NCBI GenBank assembly: GCA_030619215.1
Contig: JAUXBV010000085.1
Coordinates: forward strand, 1-9,267
Direction: 5' to 3'
Origin: Fibrobacterota bacterium
GTDB taxonomy: Bacteria; Fibrobacterota; Chitinivibrionia; Chitinivibrionales; JANQEN01
Length of the DNA: 9,267 nt
Every line of letters begins with the position of its first letter. Position 1 is the stretch's first letter. The translations under genes were made by a program, and so were the position numbers. This document shows positions 1 to 7,173 of this stretch, in pieces. The notes below the pieces were generated by a model, which was not told the origin of the DNA, searched no databases, and worked only from the letters and a program-made list of their open reading frames with translations.

Positions 1-18
1 AAATCAGCTATTTTTTAT

Positions 19-141
19 TTAACGTTTAATCACATTTTTTTTATTTTCAACTCCTTCATCAGTGATGAACTGAGGGTAATACTTTTGTAAATAATTTTTT
101 ACATGAGTATTATTCCTTTCATGAATGTTAAAAATTTCTCT
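19..141 (-). pseudogene. possible C-terminal coding remnant (40 codons, no start)
   Basis: Read on the minus strand, the frame is open for 40 codons between two TAA codons (142-144 upstream, 19-21 downstream). The product looks like the end of a real protein: it starts REIFNIHERNN, continues VKNYLQKYYPQF and ends VENKKNVIKR. There is no ATG, GTG or TTG start with a ribosome binding site, and nothing coding-like precedes it, so if real it is a decayed fragment. I do not recognise the family. A transposase or regulator tail is possible, but that is a guess. It could also be chance in A+T-rich DNA. Confidence 0.25.
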
Positions 142-200
142 TTACCAATAAACTAATCAAGATGTTTTAGTGAATCTTATGAAAACATGGTTGTTTTATC

Positions 201-225
201 AAAAAGTGTTTTCTCTGAGAAAACA
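201..225 (-). terminator. probable intrinsic terminator after the barrel gene
   Basis: Positions 207-225 form an inverted repeat (tgttttctc / gagaaaaca) around one central base. On the minus strand it is followed after one C by five T (201-205). It lies about 80 bases past the stop of the barrel gene at 302 and faces the right way to end it. The stem is A+T-rich and the true loop must open some inner pairs, so efficiency is uncertain. Confidence 0.45.
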
Positions 226-301
226 GCCCTAGGCTGAAAAATTGTAACTTGGAGGTTTATAAAGGTAGGATTATCAGCTTAACAAAGAAGATGGTTATTA
301 A

Positions 302-1432
302 TTACTTTACAAAATGAGCCGAATAGCCAATGCCAATGTTGGAATAAAACTTAGCACCTGCAAGGTCATCAGGTTTGTTTTTGCCAAAAGGCCTGCTCTG
401 TATACCAATCTCAAGGTTTAAAAAGAGTTTTCTTCGCTTTTTGTAATTCTCCCGGAAAAAATCCTTTTGCCCTAACAGGTAATCAAATTTAACGCCAAAG
501 TCAAATCCGCAGCTTATTGGATCGCCGGAGCGCGCACTGAACTGGTAAGTCTCAAACCCAAAACCGGCATTCGGTGTTACGTACAGCTTATTAAACGTAA
601 ACCTGTAACCGTAAATAATTGATAGGTTGTCAAAATAGTGTGTTTCATTTTCTCCAAACCTCTCCTTCCCTATCGAAATACTGTCTTCCGTCTTGAAAAA
701 ACCAAAAGAAAGAGGTAAAGAAAAACAGTGGTTATTAAAACTCATGGTTGGATAAATGCCAAAATCAATATAGTAATTGACCTTTCCTGAAATATCCCCT
801 GTTGGTAAACCCGTTCCAAAGAAGATATCGATCTTTGGAGAAAACTCAAATTCCCTGGGTTCAATGAGAATATTTTTATTAATAAATTCCTCATATTTAT
901 AATCAGGATACTCCTCCAAAAAGCTTTTACTGTCTGTATTGACATTCTGTGGAGTAATTCCGCCTCTTTCCAGGGAGAGAGTAAGCCACTTCATCAAAAT
1001 CTCAATAAATATTAACTCATCAGCAGGCAGGGTGTTTTTTTCAGGTTCCTTTACTACTTCTTACTGCCGTTCATGCAACACTTCCTGAAGCCCGCTGAAT
1101 ATCTCATCATCCGGAGGCCTGAATTCCTTTGAATAAGCGCCTGAATATAACGAATCGAGCATTCCCGGCTTTATAACAAAGAAAAACGTATGCGTCAGTA
1201 AATCAATAATCAGCCGCTCCCCCGGCCATAGAAAGGAATATTTCGAATCCTCATACCTGCAGACATCGGAGAGGTCGATTACCGTTTCAAAATCGTGGGT
1301 TTTAATCGCATTTAAGATGGTAAACCTGTCCGAGACAATTGACTTCAGGTCGCTTTCGGGCTCTTCTGCTTTGAGAGGAATGAATAGAAAAAAAAACGTT
1401 ATTGCCAAAAGCCGAGGAAATCTTCTACCCAT
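302..1432 (-). pseudogene. secreted beta-barrel protein gene interrupted by an in-frame TAA
   Basis: Two open stretches, 1061-1432 (123 codons plus stop) and 302-1060, lie in the same frame, separated only by a TAA at 1061-1063 (codons CAG TAA GAA). Joined, they give 376 positions. Residues 1-22 are a signal peptide (MGRRFPRLL, hydrophobic core, cut after LKA). About 23-190 is mostly helical. About 195-376 shows roughly eight alternating amphipathic strands (KIDIFFGTG, YYIDFGIYP, LYVTPNAGFGFETYQF, FYSNIGIGYSAHF), as in a small outer-membrane barrel. The second half alone has no signal peptide, and its only nearby starts (TTG 997, ATG 994) lack a clear ribosome binding site, so it is unlikely to be an independent gene. 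The layout of signal, helical region, 'FLEEYP' helix and barrel resembles hypothetical proteins I recall from Fibrobacter-type genomes, which supports one original gene. The decay looks recent, because 253 downstream codons remain open. The start at 1432 has no good Shine-Dalgarno. A sequencing error or stop readthrough are alternatives. Confidence 0.8.
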
Positions 1433-1604
1433 TTATTCTACCATTTTCCATTTTCAAAATTAGTCATTAGAAAACTTCAGAGGTAAAAATATAACAACCC
1501 TCTATCTGAATGGAATTAAAGACTTTTAATTGTAAATTTAGAAAATATTTTTATTGCCTGCTTATTTCAGTGTCTATGACTTAAATATGCTAGGATAAAA
1601 AGAG

Positions 1605-4562
1605 CTACCGAAGTTGCTTGATCGCAAATTCATACACATGCTTATCATTCCCTGTTACATATATCCGGTTTATACCGTCATTTCTTCCATTACCTACGGC
1701 AATACCGTTTACCTCAAAGGTAGTCTCCATGTTCAATGTCTTTTGCCAGGATCCGCTGAATGAATATTCCCCGATTCCTGTTTTGGTTGCGGCATAAAGC
1801 CGGTCCAGCCCGTCATTTCTGGCCTGCGCAAGAGTTATGCCGTTTGCCTTTACTGTCTCGCTGATGGTTGTTGTCTCCCATTGTCCGCCATTATAGCTCA
1901 ATTCATATATACCATTATTATTTCCATGAAGATACAGGCGGTTTACATTATCGTTTCTTCCGAACCCGGAGCACATTTCAATGCTTGTCATCACGGTAAG
2001 CCCCGAAATGGTTGCGCATTCGGCTATATCCCACGAACTGCTGTTCCATGACAATTCGTAGATATTGGATTCCTTTACAATATAAAGTCTCTGTACCCCG
2101 TCATTGCGGCCGTCAGTCACGATTGAGCTGTGAACATCAAAAGGGGCGGTTTCTATTTTCTGTGCACTCCAGTCGCCGAAGTTATATGATACCTCATAGA
2201 AGCCCTCCGTGTTATCATCGATATACACATAATTTTTATTATCGTTTCTCCCTTTACCGATAGAGAAACACCATGTCCACTGAATATACGGTCCCACAGC
2301 GCCGCTTTCCCAGGTGACATTCGCATAATTGTACTCAAACAGGTTGTAGCCTATTGCCATGATCTGATTTGTTCCATTATTTCGTACATCACCTATCTTA
2401 AGGCCATGCACACGGGAAACGTCATTACTTCCTTTGATCGGTATCTTATTCCATACGCTGTCATTAAACGAGAACTCATATATATTGCCTTCAACTCCGG
2501 AATTATCCCCGCTGTAAACCCTTTGAACGCCGTCATTACTACGGGCGTCGCCCACAACAATCTTTTTCTGCGCTTCAAGTAAAAACCCGCAATCGACCTT
2601 TTCCCAGGTGACAATTTTTTCTACGGTCAAACGTGCCGTATCGCTGGTGTCCGCACCCGCTGAATTACCGGCAATGCAGCGAAACAGTGCGCTGTCGTCT
2701 GCCAGCGAACAGGGTGGCGTTGTATACGTATTCAATGTTGCACCCGCTATATCAACAATATCTCTCTGCCACTGATAGTGTATCGGCTCCGTACCGGTGG
2801 CCATAATGCGAAAAACGGCTGTCTGACCTTCCGTAACGCTTTGCGGCTGAGGCTGTGTTGTGATAGTTGGCGCAATGGGCAGAAAATTGACTTTCAGCAT
2901 AGCCTCGTCACTGGTATCTGAGCCCGCAGCGTTTTGGACGATACATCTGAACATAGACCCGCTGTCCGACATTGTTGCTGCTGCTGAGGTATACACAGAA
3001 TCGGTTGCCCCGGAAATATCAGCCTTATTCTTCTGCCACTGATAGCTCAATGGAGCCGTGCCTGTTGCTACGATACTAAAAGTGGCAGTCTGACCTTCGG
3101 TAACCGACTGTAACAGCGGCTGTGTTGTAATAACAGGGGCAATTATATCCTGATACACTTTCAGAAGCGCTTCTTCACTTGTGTCCGCCCCCGCAGCATT
3201 GCTGACAATACATCTGAACAGGGAGCCGCTGTCCTGCGATGCTGCCGCCAGTATTGTGTATTCAGTACCTGTTTCACCGGGTATATCGGCACTGTTCTTT
3301 TGCCACCGGTAGCTCAATGGAGCGGTGCCGGATGCTACAATGTCAAATATGGCACTTTCACCGACAAAAACACTCTTGTTCTGCGGGTGAATTATTATTT
3401 CAGGCCTGACAATTGTATCAGTAACCGATAATACCGCAACTTCACTTGTATCGACTCCGCCAGCATTGCTTACAATACATCGAAATTGCGACCCGCTGTC
3501 AGCTTTGGTTACCGCAGGGGTTGTATAATCGCTGCCCGCGGCCCCGGTAATATCTGCACCATTTTTCTGCCACTGATAACTCAACGGAGAAGTGCCTGTT
3601 GCTGAAACAGTAAAAGTTGCACTATCCCCGGCAAGTATACTTGCATCCAGCGGATGGGTAATGATCTGAGGTTCGACTATATTTGCAGTAACCGAAAGAA
3701 CAGCAATCTCACTGGTGTCTGAGCCGGCAGAGTTGCTTGCAATGCACCGGAACTGCGACCCGCTGTCAGCCATTGTCGCAGCCGGGGTTGTATAAACACT
3801 GTCTGTTGCTGCTGCCATATCAGTACCGTTCTTTTGCCATTGAAAATGTACAGGAGAAGTGCCTGTTACTGAAACAGCAAAAGATGCAGTGCTGCCGGCA
3901 AGTACGGACTGGCTCTGAGGGTTGATCATTATGACCGGCATTTCCGGTGTATTAACGGTTAATATGGCAATATTGCTGGTCACACTTCCATAAGCATTTG
4001 AAACGAGGCATCGGTATTGTGAATTGCTGTCAGCGAATGTTGCCGGAGGTGTTGTATAACCGGTATCAGTCGCACCACTAATATTGATACCATTCTTCTG
4101 CCACTGATAACCCAATGGGGCAGTACCGGTTGCTGAAAAGGTAAACGTGGCACTGTCGCCAACATATATACTCTTGCTTTGAGGGTTGGCTACTATTTTG
4201 GGTGGCATGTAAACTACCAGCGCATACGGTAAAGATGTGTCGGCGCCGAGCTCATTCCATACCACGCATCGGTAATTACCCGAGTGCGCAGTTTGCAAGG
4301 GGTTGAATATTAATGTATCATCATGTTCATCCGGTACCGCCATATTGTCTTTAAGCCATTCATAATACAGGGGTTCAGTACCAGTCGCTTTGATGAATAG
4401 AATAAGTAATGAGTCAAGAATTGAAGTTCCCTGTACCCGTATCTGTTTATCTTCAAAAAACGCTTCATATTCAGGTTCAGACGGGCCGGTACAGAAAATC
4501 CATACACAAAGCAACGTTGAAATTAAAGTAATAACAGGAAAGATGTGTTTTACAAAATGCAT
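1605..4562 (-). CDS. surface protein: seven Ig-like domains plus seven-blade propeller-like repeats (985 aa)
   Basis: The protein starts with a hydrophobic signal (about 1-24, ending WIFC-TGPSEPE). The Cys-24 followed by a Pro/Glu-rich stretch looks like a lipoprotein anchor, but the lipobox is poor (Phe before Cys), so anchoring is unsure. Seven Ig-like domains follow, at about 32-118, 119-206, 207-295, 296-384, 385-473, 474-562 and 563-648. Most carry the strand-C motif YQWQKN (Trp 154, 242, 331, 420, 509, 598; Trp-69 in the first) and the strand-F motif FRCIVSN (Cys 99, 185, 273, 362, 451, 540, 629). Residues 650-985 hold seven repeats of about 45-53 residues with a GxGRNDGxxRxY core (Arg 674, 727, 772, 819, 869, 915, 960) and a YExSYxxxxW end, best read as a seven-bladed beta-propeller. 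Ig stalks with a terminal propeller usually act in adhesion or glycan binding at the cell surface; here that role is inference. There is no T9SS-like tail. A strong ribosome binding site fixes the ATG at 4562, and the stop is TAG. Confidence 0.9.
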   Translation of the reverse strand: MHFVKHIFPVITLISTLLCVWIFCTGPSEPEYEAFFEDKQIRVQGTSILDSLLILFIKATGTEPLYYEWLKDNMAVPDEHDDTLIFNPLQTAHSGNYRCVVWNELGADTSLPYALVVYMPPKIVANPQSKSIYVGDSATFTFSATGTAPLGYQWQKNGINISGATDTGYTTPPATFADSNSQYRCLVSNAYGSVTSNIAILTVNTPEMPVIMINPQSQSVLAGSTASFAVSVTGTSPVHFQWQKNGTDMAAATDSVYTTPAATMADSGSQFRCIASNSAGSDTSEIAVLSVTANIVEPQIITHPLDASILAGDSATFTVSATGTSPLSYQWQKNGADITGAAGSDYTTPAVTKADSGSQFRCIVSNAGGVDTSEVAVLSVTDTIVRPEIIIHPQNKSVFVGESAIFDIVASGTAPLSYRWQKNSADIPGETGTEYTILAAASQDSGSLFRCIVSNAAGADTSEEALLKVYQDIIAPVITTQPLLQSVTEGQTATFSIVATGTAPLSYQWQKNKADISGATDSVYTSAAATMSDSGSMFRCIVQNAAGSDTSDEAMLKVNFLPIAPTITTQPQPQSVTEGQTAVFRIMATGTEPIHYQWQRDIVDIAGATLNTYTTPPCSLADDSALFRCIAGNSAGADTSDTARLTVEKIVTWEKVDCGFLLEAQKKIVVGDARSNDGVQRVYSGDNSGVEGNIYEFSFNDSVWNKIPIKGSNDVSRVHGLKIGDVRNNGTNQIMAIGYNLFEYNYANVTWESGAVGPYIQWTWCFSIGKGRNDNKNYVYIDDNTEGFYEVSYNFGDWSAQKIETAPFDVHSSIVTDGRNDGVQRLYIVKESNIYELSWNSSSWDIAECATISGLTVMTSIEMCSGFGRNDNVNRLYLHGNNNGIYELSYNGGQWETTTISETVKANGITLAQARNDGLDRLYAATKTGIGEYSFSGSWQKTLNMETTFEVNGIAVGNGRNDGINRIYVTGNDKHVYEFAIKQLR
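1608..2615 (-). repeat. seven propeller-like repeats (about 135-159 bp units)
   Basis: This is the C-terminal 336 residues of the surface protein. The repeats have the form G-x-G-R-N-D-G/N-x-x-R-x-Y, then a short turn, then I-Y-E-x-S-Y and a closing W. The last repeat ends at YEFA without its Trp, while an extra 'VTW' occurs at residues 651-653 just before the first repeat. That split is what circular closure ('velcro') of a propeller would need, and it supports exactly seven blades. Repeat length varies more than in the Ig block (45-53 residues), so these repeats look older. The fold assignment is inference from periodicity. Confidence 0.75.
2619..4208 (-). repeat. tandem Ig-like domain repeats 2-7 (267-bp unit)
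   Basis: Six consecutive Ig-like modules cover residues 119-648 of the surface protein. The domain-opening proline falls at residues 121, 209, 298, 387, 476 and 565, so the spacing is 88 once and then exactly 89 four times. Trp and Cys landmarks keep the same spacing. Similarity is visible in the DNA too: the stretches near 3045-3070 and 3305-3330 are clearly alike. This points to tandem duplication of a 267-base unit without later insertions or deletions. The first Ig-like domain, upstream of this block, is more divergent. Confidence 0.85.
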
Positions 4563-4570
4563 TTTTTTAA

Positions 4571-4577
4571 CTCCTCT
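4571..4577 (-). promoter_or_regulatory. ribosome binding site of the Ig/propeller gene
   Basis: On the minus strand AGAGGAG lies 8 bases before the ATG at 4562. The match to a consensus Shine-Dalgarno is good and decides the start. Confidence 0.75.
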
Positions 4578-4740
4578 TTTTATTCCAAACCGGATTAAAA
4601 GGATTGAAGAATATATGTATTTAGAGATAAAGCGTGTTTTACTTTTTAATTTTTACGCATTTATTGCAGAAAGTTTTTTTTGAAAATAAAAAATATGCTC
4701 AAATTTGCAGGAAAAACTAAACAGCACTCAATTATACTCA

Positions 4741-4769
4741 TTGACAAGCTATCCCTCATGAGCTACACT
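4741..4769 (+). promoter_or_regulatory. sigma70-type promoter for the 488-aa gene
   Basis: A perfect -35 box TTGACA (4741-4746) is followed by a 17-base spacer and the -10 box TACACT (4764-4769). Transcription would begin near 4776, giving a leader of about 39 bases before the ATG at 4815, with AAGGAAG at 4803-4809 as ribosome binding site. The promoter lies downstream of the alternative TTG start at 4680 in the same frame, and so argues against that start. Confidence 0.6.
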
Positions 4770-4814
4770 GTAAGTATAACCCAGAACAAACTACCCCATA
4801 AAAAGGAAGATGAT

Positions 4815-6281
4815 ATGAAAAAGTACGCATTCATATTTCTCATGGTATTAATTCAAATAATACAGGCCGGTAATTACCGGTTTGAAAAGCGAGGGAAATT
4901 CTTTAATAATTTCATTAAAAATAAAAAACATACTCGATCTCATATCAAAGCACCTCACGCCAGTAGTGGATGGAATACTATTGACTGGAATATATTATGG
5001 ACCTTGGAATTCTACGTTGAGCCGGAAGCTTTTATTGAATTATCACCCTTTTTAAATATTAACAGCATCTCAGAGTGGGGTCACTGGGATGGATGGTTGA
5101 AACATACATATAATGAAAACTTCTTCGGCTCCTATTCCCGCTATATTTATATAATAACTAACGAGGGAAAGTTAACCGAATATACTGCACTCTTGAAAGG
5201 AGATGACGTTAGTCCGTGGGAAAACTGGGATAAATATGTATTTGAATATGATGCAAACGGGAATATTACAAATGAAACTAATCAGGAGTGGAATGACCTT
5301 GACAGCATGTGGGCAGACTTTTTTAAAAGGTCCTATATCTATAATACTTCCGGGACTTTGACTGAAGCAGTTTTCTATGATAAAGATAGTAACAATAACT
5401 GGATAGAATCAGAAAAGTCAGTGTACCAATACAACTCAACACCCTCTATGAATGGGATTAGCCTTCAGGAGAAGATTTCTAATGATTGGATTGAATACGT
5501 CAAAATAGTAATTAACTATGGAACAAATGGAAAAATTACCGAGTTAATATATTATGAGCATGAGGAGGAATACGGTCAAAAAACAGCGTTCAATTATAAT
5601 TCCAGTAATAAAATTACAGACTATACGATTTCACTGCTGAATGTTGCAGACAGCACCTGGCTGCCTGATTATAACGTATCAATGAGCTATGACCCCAACG
5701 GTGACTATGGCGAGGTCATCACACAGGTGATGGATACGGTAAAGAGCACCTGGATTAATTATAACAAATTTGTCTATACATATAATGCAAATAAAAATAT
5801 GAATGAGGAGATTGTACAAGAATGGAGTGACCTGTCCGCTGACTGGGCTAACGTAATCAAAAACGTGCACACCTACAATTCCCGCAACAATCCGAATACT
5901 TTTGTTAGCAACGAATGGAATGAATCAACGCTGCAATGGGAGCAGGTCGATTATACTGCAACCATAACCTATGAATATACAAACTCGATCATACCTGATA
6001 ATTTCAGCGGTTACCTGAACCCGTTAATGCAGGTAACAAACAGGAACGGAAACATAAAGGTAACCCTCAATGGAAGACCCGGGAAAAGCGATGCAATGAA
6101 GGTCTATGACCTGCACGGCAGGCTGATATATTCAATGAAGCCGGTGTGGATGAATAACAAAACTGTTTATTCCTGGGATATCTCCGATGCAAACGGCAAA
6201 ACAGTATCGCCTAAAGTTTATCTGCTCGCTGTTCGACAGGATGAGAAGTTATTTACGCAAAAAATTGTTCTTTCCCATTAA
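4815..6281 (+). CDS. secreted YNxxG-repeat protein with T9SS-like C-terminal sorting tail (488 aa)
   Basis: The ATG at 4815 is chosen over in-frame TTG 4680 because it directly begins a signal peptide (MKKYAFIF, hydrophobic core, cut after IIQA at about 18), has AAGGAAG 5 bases upstream and sits just below a good promoter. Residues about 85-390 hold roughly nine degenerate repeats of about 30-35 residues, with the form Y-x-Y-N/D-x-x-G-x-x-T-E followed by a W in 'sxxWxxxxK' (for example FEYDANGNITNET at 143-155 and YTYNANKNMNEE at 321-332). They recall the YD/RHS style and similar repeats in secreted FCB-group proteins. Residues about 404-488 form a compact beta domain with KVYDLHGRLIYSM, SWDISDANGK and VYLLAV...FTQKIVL, which matches the pattern of T9SS type A sorting tails or the related FlgD-like Ig tail. 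The protein is therefore probably exported and attached to, or released from, the surface; its ligand is unknown. It is transcribed divergently from the Ig/propeller gene across 252 bases. I see no clear terminator downstream. Confidence 0.88.
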   Translation: MKKYAFIFLMVLIQIIQAGNYRFEKRGKFFNNFIKNKKHTRSHIKAPHASSGWNTIDWNILWTLEFYVEPEAFIELSPFLNINSISEWGHWDGWLKHTYNENFFGSYSRYIYIITNEGKLTEYTALLKGDDVSPWENWDKYVFEYDANGNITNETNQEWNDLDSMWADFFKRSYIYNTSGTLTEAVFYDKDSNNNWIESEKSVYQYNSTPSMNGISLQEKISNDWIEYVKIVINYGTNGKITELIYYEHEEEYGQKTAFNYNSSNKITDYTISLLNVADSTWLPDYNVSMSYDPNGDYGEVITQVMDTVKSTWINYNKFVYTYNANKNMNEEIVQEWSDLSADWANVIKNVHTYNSRNNPNTFVSNEWNESTLQWEQVDYTATITYEYTNSIIPDNFSGYLNPLMQVTNRNGNIKVTLNGRPGKSDAMKVYDLHGRLIYSMKPVWMNNKTVYSWDISDANGKTVSPKVYLLAVRQDEKLFTQKIVLSH

Positions 6282-6423
6282 TAAATTCCCTGATCTCCAT
6301 ACATTGCGCCCTGTGACTTGGATCAGTTAACTATTTTATACGAAGTCAAGGTACTTCCATCAAATGTGCTCACTCCTTTTACATAAGGACCGCACTATAC
6401 ATAATAAGTTGACGGGCACATAT

Positions 6424-6795
6424 TCATTTTTTAACTATCTGTTTCCCGTAACTGATTCCCGGCAAATATTCCCTAAAAGATTCTTCCTGATGCTGTGAAT
6501 GATTATGGACAAGACCAACACCGCCTATTTCGTACTTTTGAGGTTTATTACTGATAAGTAATTCCTGAGGCCATGAATCTGAAGAATCAATTAATGGTTG
6601 ATACAAACAGGAAAATGCACCTCCCTCCTCCATCCCAGTATTCTTATAGGGTATGAACACAATCATATCAGTTTCATCACCAAAAGAGATGCCGGTTACA
6701 AAAAGAGACAGGATTAGTATAAACAGCCCCGCTTTTATTTTTCTTTTTCTCATACTATCAATAAAACTAATGACCGTCTTATCTATAATGAACAT
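6424..6795 (-). CDS. small secreted protein of unknown function (123 aa)
   Basis: I do not recognise this protein. The ATG at 6795 is chosen because GAAGGGA lies 5 bases upstream (6801-6807). An ATG at 6753 (residue 15, MRKRKIKAG) would give a more ordinary signal peptide but has no ribosome binding site; an upstream GTG at 6867 has no support. Residues 16-39 are a signal sequence (RKRK, hydrophobic core FILILSLFVTGI, cut near SFG/DET). The mature part is only about 84 residues, with DMIVFIPYKNTG, a GGVGLVHNHSQHQ stretch and a lysine-rich end. Its short length, abrupt end and the coding-like fragment in another frame just downstream (6323-6394) leave open that it is the front of a truncated gene. 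It is convergent with the 488-aa gene (142-base gap). Confidence 0.6.
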   Translation of the reverse strand: MFIIDKTVISFIDSMRKRKIKAGLFILILSLFVTGISFGDETDMIVFIPYKNTGMEEGGAFSCLYQPLIDSSDSWPQELLISNKPQKYEIGGVGLVHNHSQHQEESFREYLPGISYGKQIVKK

Positions 6796-6934
6796 AAAGA
6801 TCCCTTCTTTTATGTAAAATGAGCGGTAATACATATAGGCTTCAACACATACTATTTCTGCAAACACTATGCCATTAACGAATATCCGCTAATTCTTATT
6901 AAAAAAACAAAACTGGTGACATCTAAGAAAGAAT

Positions 6935-6955
6935 AAAAACGGGAACTTCTTCCCG
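6935..6955 (-). terminator. intrinsic terminator in a gene-free stretch
   Basis: CGGGAA and TTCCCG (6940-6945 / 6950-6955) form a perfect 6-base stem with a 4-base loop. On the minus strand five T follow (6935-6939). No minus-strand gene ends just upstream of it. It sits 140 bases before the start of the 123-aa gene, so it may end a small untranslated RNA or act in that gene's leader. Confidence 0.6.
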
Positions 6956-7173
6956 CATAAATGTAGGTAAGGAATTTAAACAACCTGTAATGCTATGATT
7001 TTAATAACATTATGAAGGCAAGCCTGGAGTGGGAATATCTTCTCAGCACTATGTTCTATATCAAATTGTACAAAAGAGAAGTAGAACAAACCCAAAAATT
7101 GTATTAGTGCACTTCATTTCTAATGATGCGTTAACCTTCAGTTGTTACGCAGCATTATGCATAAACTGGGATA
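6956..7173 (-). other. gene-free stretch between two minus-strand terminators
   Basis: There is no convincing gene on either strand. The longest protein-like reading is a 31-codon plus-strand frame (ATG 7012 to TAG 7105) without a ribosome binding site, with a protein-like piece such as SLEWEYLLSTMFY; it may be a relic. An imperfect inverted repeat lies at 7121-7157. Because the left edge is a minus-strand terminator with no gene ahead of it, a small untranslated transcript is possible, but I find no good promoter for it. Confidence 0.3.
7121..7157. repeat. imperfect inverted repeat (14-15 base arms, 8-base loop)
   Basis: The arms taatgatgcgttaac (7121-7135) and gttacgcagcatta (7144-7157) pair with one mismatch and one unpaired base, closing on an 8-base loop. 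There is no T-run on either side, so it is not a simple terminator. It may be an operator, an RNA hairpin or part of a small mobile repeat. Confidence 0.5.

Noticed and set aside
1061..1063. Programmed recoding of TAA as a sense codon
   Set aside because: Selenocysteine uses TGA and pyrrolysine uses TAG, and TAA ends other genes here, so a mutation or error is simpler.
1605..4562. CRISPR array or DNA satellite suggested by the regular repeats
   Set aside because: The periodicity is at the protein level inside one open reading frame and follows Ig-like and propeller module lengths.
4680..4814. N-terminal extension of the 488-aa protein from TTG 4680
   Set aside because: The ATG at 4815 begins a signal peptide, has a ribosome binding site, and the promoter at 4741-4769 lies inside the extension.
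6290..6326. Terminator for the 488-aa gene from ctgatc / gatcag
   Set aside because: The arms are only 6 bases with a 25-base loop and no T-run.
7012..7107. 31-codon plus-strand gene
   Set aside because: It has no ribosome binding site or promoter and no recognisable product; kept only as a possible relic.
7121..7157. Integron attC site
   Set aside because: The core-like ends are present, but the total is only 37 bases, with no inner L boxes, and there is no integrase or cassette array in the window.
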